Shown: positions 6,588 to 7,756 of the stretch, in pieces | How the letters are laid out: every line of letters begins with the position of its first letter | Position numbering within the stretch: the first letter of the stretch is position 1 | Source of the DNA: Desulfobacteraceae bacterium | GTDB taxonomy: Bacteria; Desulfobacterota; DSM-4660; Desulfatiglandales; B25-G16 | DNA: 7,756 nucleotides | Assembly (NCBI GenBank): GCA_028572035.1 | Contig: JAPVWE010000052.1 | Location: 1-7,756, forward strand | Reading direction: 5' to 3' | Notes under the pieces: generated by a model | Told to the model about the DNA's origin: nothing | The model's input: the letters and a program-made list of their open reading frames with translations, nothing else | Databases searched by the model: none | Translations under genes and position numbers: made by a program

Positions 6588-7361
6588 TCACCTAAGGATT
6601 CCCCGTTTCGAACTTTTAAGAAAATTCAGCAGCACCTCAAGTTCAGGGAATGGTTTAACTTTTTCATTTACTTGCTTGATGCCTTTACTTAAAATGCTGT
6701 TATCTCTCCAGATGATTCTGTAGGCCATTTTCAGCCCGTCAATACTTTCCCGGGAGAAGCCGCTTCGATTCAACCCCGTGCGGTTCACGCCATATAGCCT
6801 TGCCCTGGGACCTGCCGAAATCATGAAAGGGGGTACGTCCCTATCGATCCCTGATTTACCACCAACGAAGGCGTAGGCACCTATCCTGACGAACTGATGA
6901 ACAGCAACCAATCCTCCCAGGATCGCGCGGTCCCCTATTGCTATATGGCCTCCAAGGGTGGCCACATTCGAAATGATGACTCTGTCGCCCAAAACACAGT
7001 CATGGGCGATATGTGCATAGGCCATTATGTAGTTGTGATCACCGATAATCGTCTTCCATTCTTCTTTGGTTGTGGCCCGGTGAATTGTCACATACTCCCT
7101 GATTACATTATCATTTCCTATTATCACACGGGTGTCTTCTCCCCGGTAGCCTATATCCTGGGGAGGGCCTCCTATGGATGCAAAGGGAGATATTTTGTTT
7201 CGCTCTCCGATTTGGGTATACCCCTCAATTACCACATGAGCACCAATGACAGTATCACGCCCTATGGTCACATTATCCTCTATGATACTGTAAGGGCCGA
7301 TCTCAACGTCAGGACCAATTTCAGCTTTGGAACTCACTACCGCAGATTTGTGGATGCCCAT
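6588..7361 (-). CDS. lpxA: Acyl-ACP--UDP-N-acetylglucosamine O-acyltransferase
   Basis: Catalyses the first step of lipid A synthesis, transfer of a 3-hydroxyacyl chain from acyl carrier protein to the 3-OH of UDP-GlcNAc, in the cytoplasm as a homotrimer. The 257-residue product has the left-handed beta-helix of hexapeptide repeats (about 2-185) and a helical C-terminal part (about 200-257). Active-site residues match E. coli LpxA with an offset of five: catalytic His120 in AHIAHD (115-121), His117, His139 in GGHIAIGD, His155 in AVHQF, and Arg199 in GLNRSGF. Gly168 aligns with E. coli Gly173, the hydrocarbon-ruler position that there allows a C14 chain, so a long acyl chain is suggested but not proven. 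The start at 7361 is 23 bp after fabZ with a weak GAGAG ribosome-binding site. The fabZ-lpxA pair is the standard arrangement; the usual next gene (lpxI or lpxB) is absent and a 330-bp gap follows. Confidence 0.98.
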   Translation of the reverse strand: MGIHKSAVVSSKAEIGPDVEIGPYSIIEDNVTIGRDTVIGAHVVIEGYTQIGERNKISPFASIGGPPQDIGYRGEDTRVIIGNDNVIREYVTIHRATTKEEWKTIIGDHNYIMAYAHIAHDCVLGDRVIISNVATLGGHIAIGDRAILGGLVAVHQFVRIGAYAFVGGKSGIDRDVPPFMISAGPRARLYGVNRTGLNRSGFSRESIDGLKMAYRIIWRDNSILSKGIKQVNEKVKPFPELEVLLNFLKSSKRGILR

Positions 7362-7384
7362 AATATATCTCTCAGATTTTTCCC

Positions 7385-7756
7385 TTACCCGATTTTAGCT
7401 ACAAGTTCCGCTTCAGCTACAAACGTATTTTCTACAAAGGCCTTTCCGGCCATTTTCCAGATGCTACTGCCGGTTCTGAGGGCGTCTGCTTCCAATCTAA
7501 GCTGGTCTCCGGGCACAACGGGCTTACGGAATTTTACCTTGTCCATGGATATAAAGAACACCGGGGTCTGCTTCTCTTTATCCATGGGGCCATGAACTGA
7601 TAAACATGCCAATACACCACCCACCTGGGCCATCGCCTCAATGACAAGGACTCCTGGCATGATCGGATCACCCGGGAAATGACCCCTGAAAAAAGGTTCG
7701 TTGGCCGTTACATTCTTGATGCCCACCACCCTCTTCTCTGGTTCCATCTCTATGAT
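7385..7756 (-). CDS. fabZ: 3-hydroxyacyl-ACP dehydratase FabZ (5' end beyond window)
   Basis: Dehydrates 3-hydroxyacyl-ACP to trans-2-enoyl-ACP in fatty acid elongation and acts at the branch point that also feeds LpxA and LpxD. The visible 123 residues form most of a hot-dog fold. The hallmark FFRGHFPGDPIMPGVLVIEAMAQ is present; its active-site His and Glu are residues 23 and 37 counted from the Met at 7747. KVKFRKPVVPGDQL follows. The frame continues to the right edge with Ile-Ile-Glu before that Met, matching the family's VDR-(I/V)-(I/L)-E-x-x-P lead-in, so 7747 is almost certainly an internal Met and the true start lies outside. The stop at 7385 is 23 bp before lpxA, indicating co-transcription. 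The end looks intact. Confidence 0.97.
   Translation of the reverse strand: MIEMEPEKRVVGIKNVTANEPFFRGHFPGDPIMPGVLVIEAMAQVGGVLACLSVHGPMDKEKQTPVFFISMDKVKFRKPVVPGDQLRLEADALRTGSSIWKMAGKAFVENTFVAEAELVAKIG

Noticed and set aside
6897..7595. 232-codon plus-strand open frame opposite lpxA and fabZ
   Set aside because: It is antisense to two firmly identified genes and shows no family motif or ribosome-binding site; it follows from the codon pattern of the opposite strand.

Overview
This window looks like a chromosomal segment from a Gram-negative (diderm) bacterium. It encodes the first lipid A enzyme (lpxA) next to fabZ, a rod-shape actin (mreB) and the end of the conserved rpmH-rnpA-yidD cluster. 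Three flavin and iron-sulfur oxidoreductase genes with CCG-type cysteine motifs suggest an anaerobic lifestyle, as in many Desulfobacterota or related uncultured lineages. That placement is inference; nothing here fixes the taxon. There are no tRNA or rRNA genes, CRISPR arrays, phage genes or complete transposase genes.

Layout from left to right. Bases 1-235 are apparently non-coding and hold several short palindromes. Bases 236-1005 carry, on the minus strand, rpmH (871-1005, easily missed at 44 codons), rnpA and yidD, in the usual transcription order. A divergent intergenic region (1006-1212) holds a candidate rpmH promoter and a tandem 17-bp repeat. mreB (1213-2247) is the only plus-strand gene and is not followed by mreC. 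The gap after it (2248-2665) is mostly filled by a 282-bp non-coding element. This element has perfect 20-bp terminal inverted repeats and three further inverted-repeat pairs nested symmetrically inside, so it is MITE-like.

Bases 2666-6250, minus strand, form a tight three-gene operon: a CCG-type Fe-S protein, a VAO/GlcD-type FAD oxidoreductase and a second CCG-type Fe-S protein. Gaps are +4 and -4 nt. A candidate sigma70-type promoter with consensus -35 and -10 hexamers (15-nt spacer) lies just upstream. The three products probably form one soluble complex that oxidises an organic substrate, perhaps a 2-hydroxyacid or alcohol, on the flavin and passes electrons along the Fe-S subunits. Both Fe-S subunits have one intact and one degraded five-cysteine CCG site, which is the most interesting protein-level observation here. 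After a 330-bp gap with a strong GC-rich hairpin and a small tandem repeat come lpxA and the 3' part of fabZ, which runs off the right edge.

Most of the window is ordinary housekeeping. The parts worth a second look are the nested palindromic element, the Fe-S/FAD/Fe-S module and the repeated GTGGACA motif flanking the rpmH-rnpA-yidD cluster. I see no clear evidence of a wholly new defence or mobile system.
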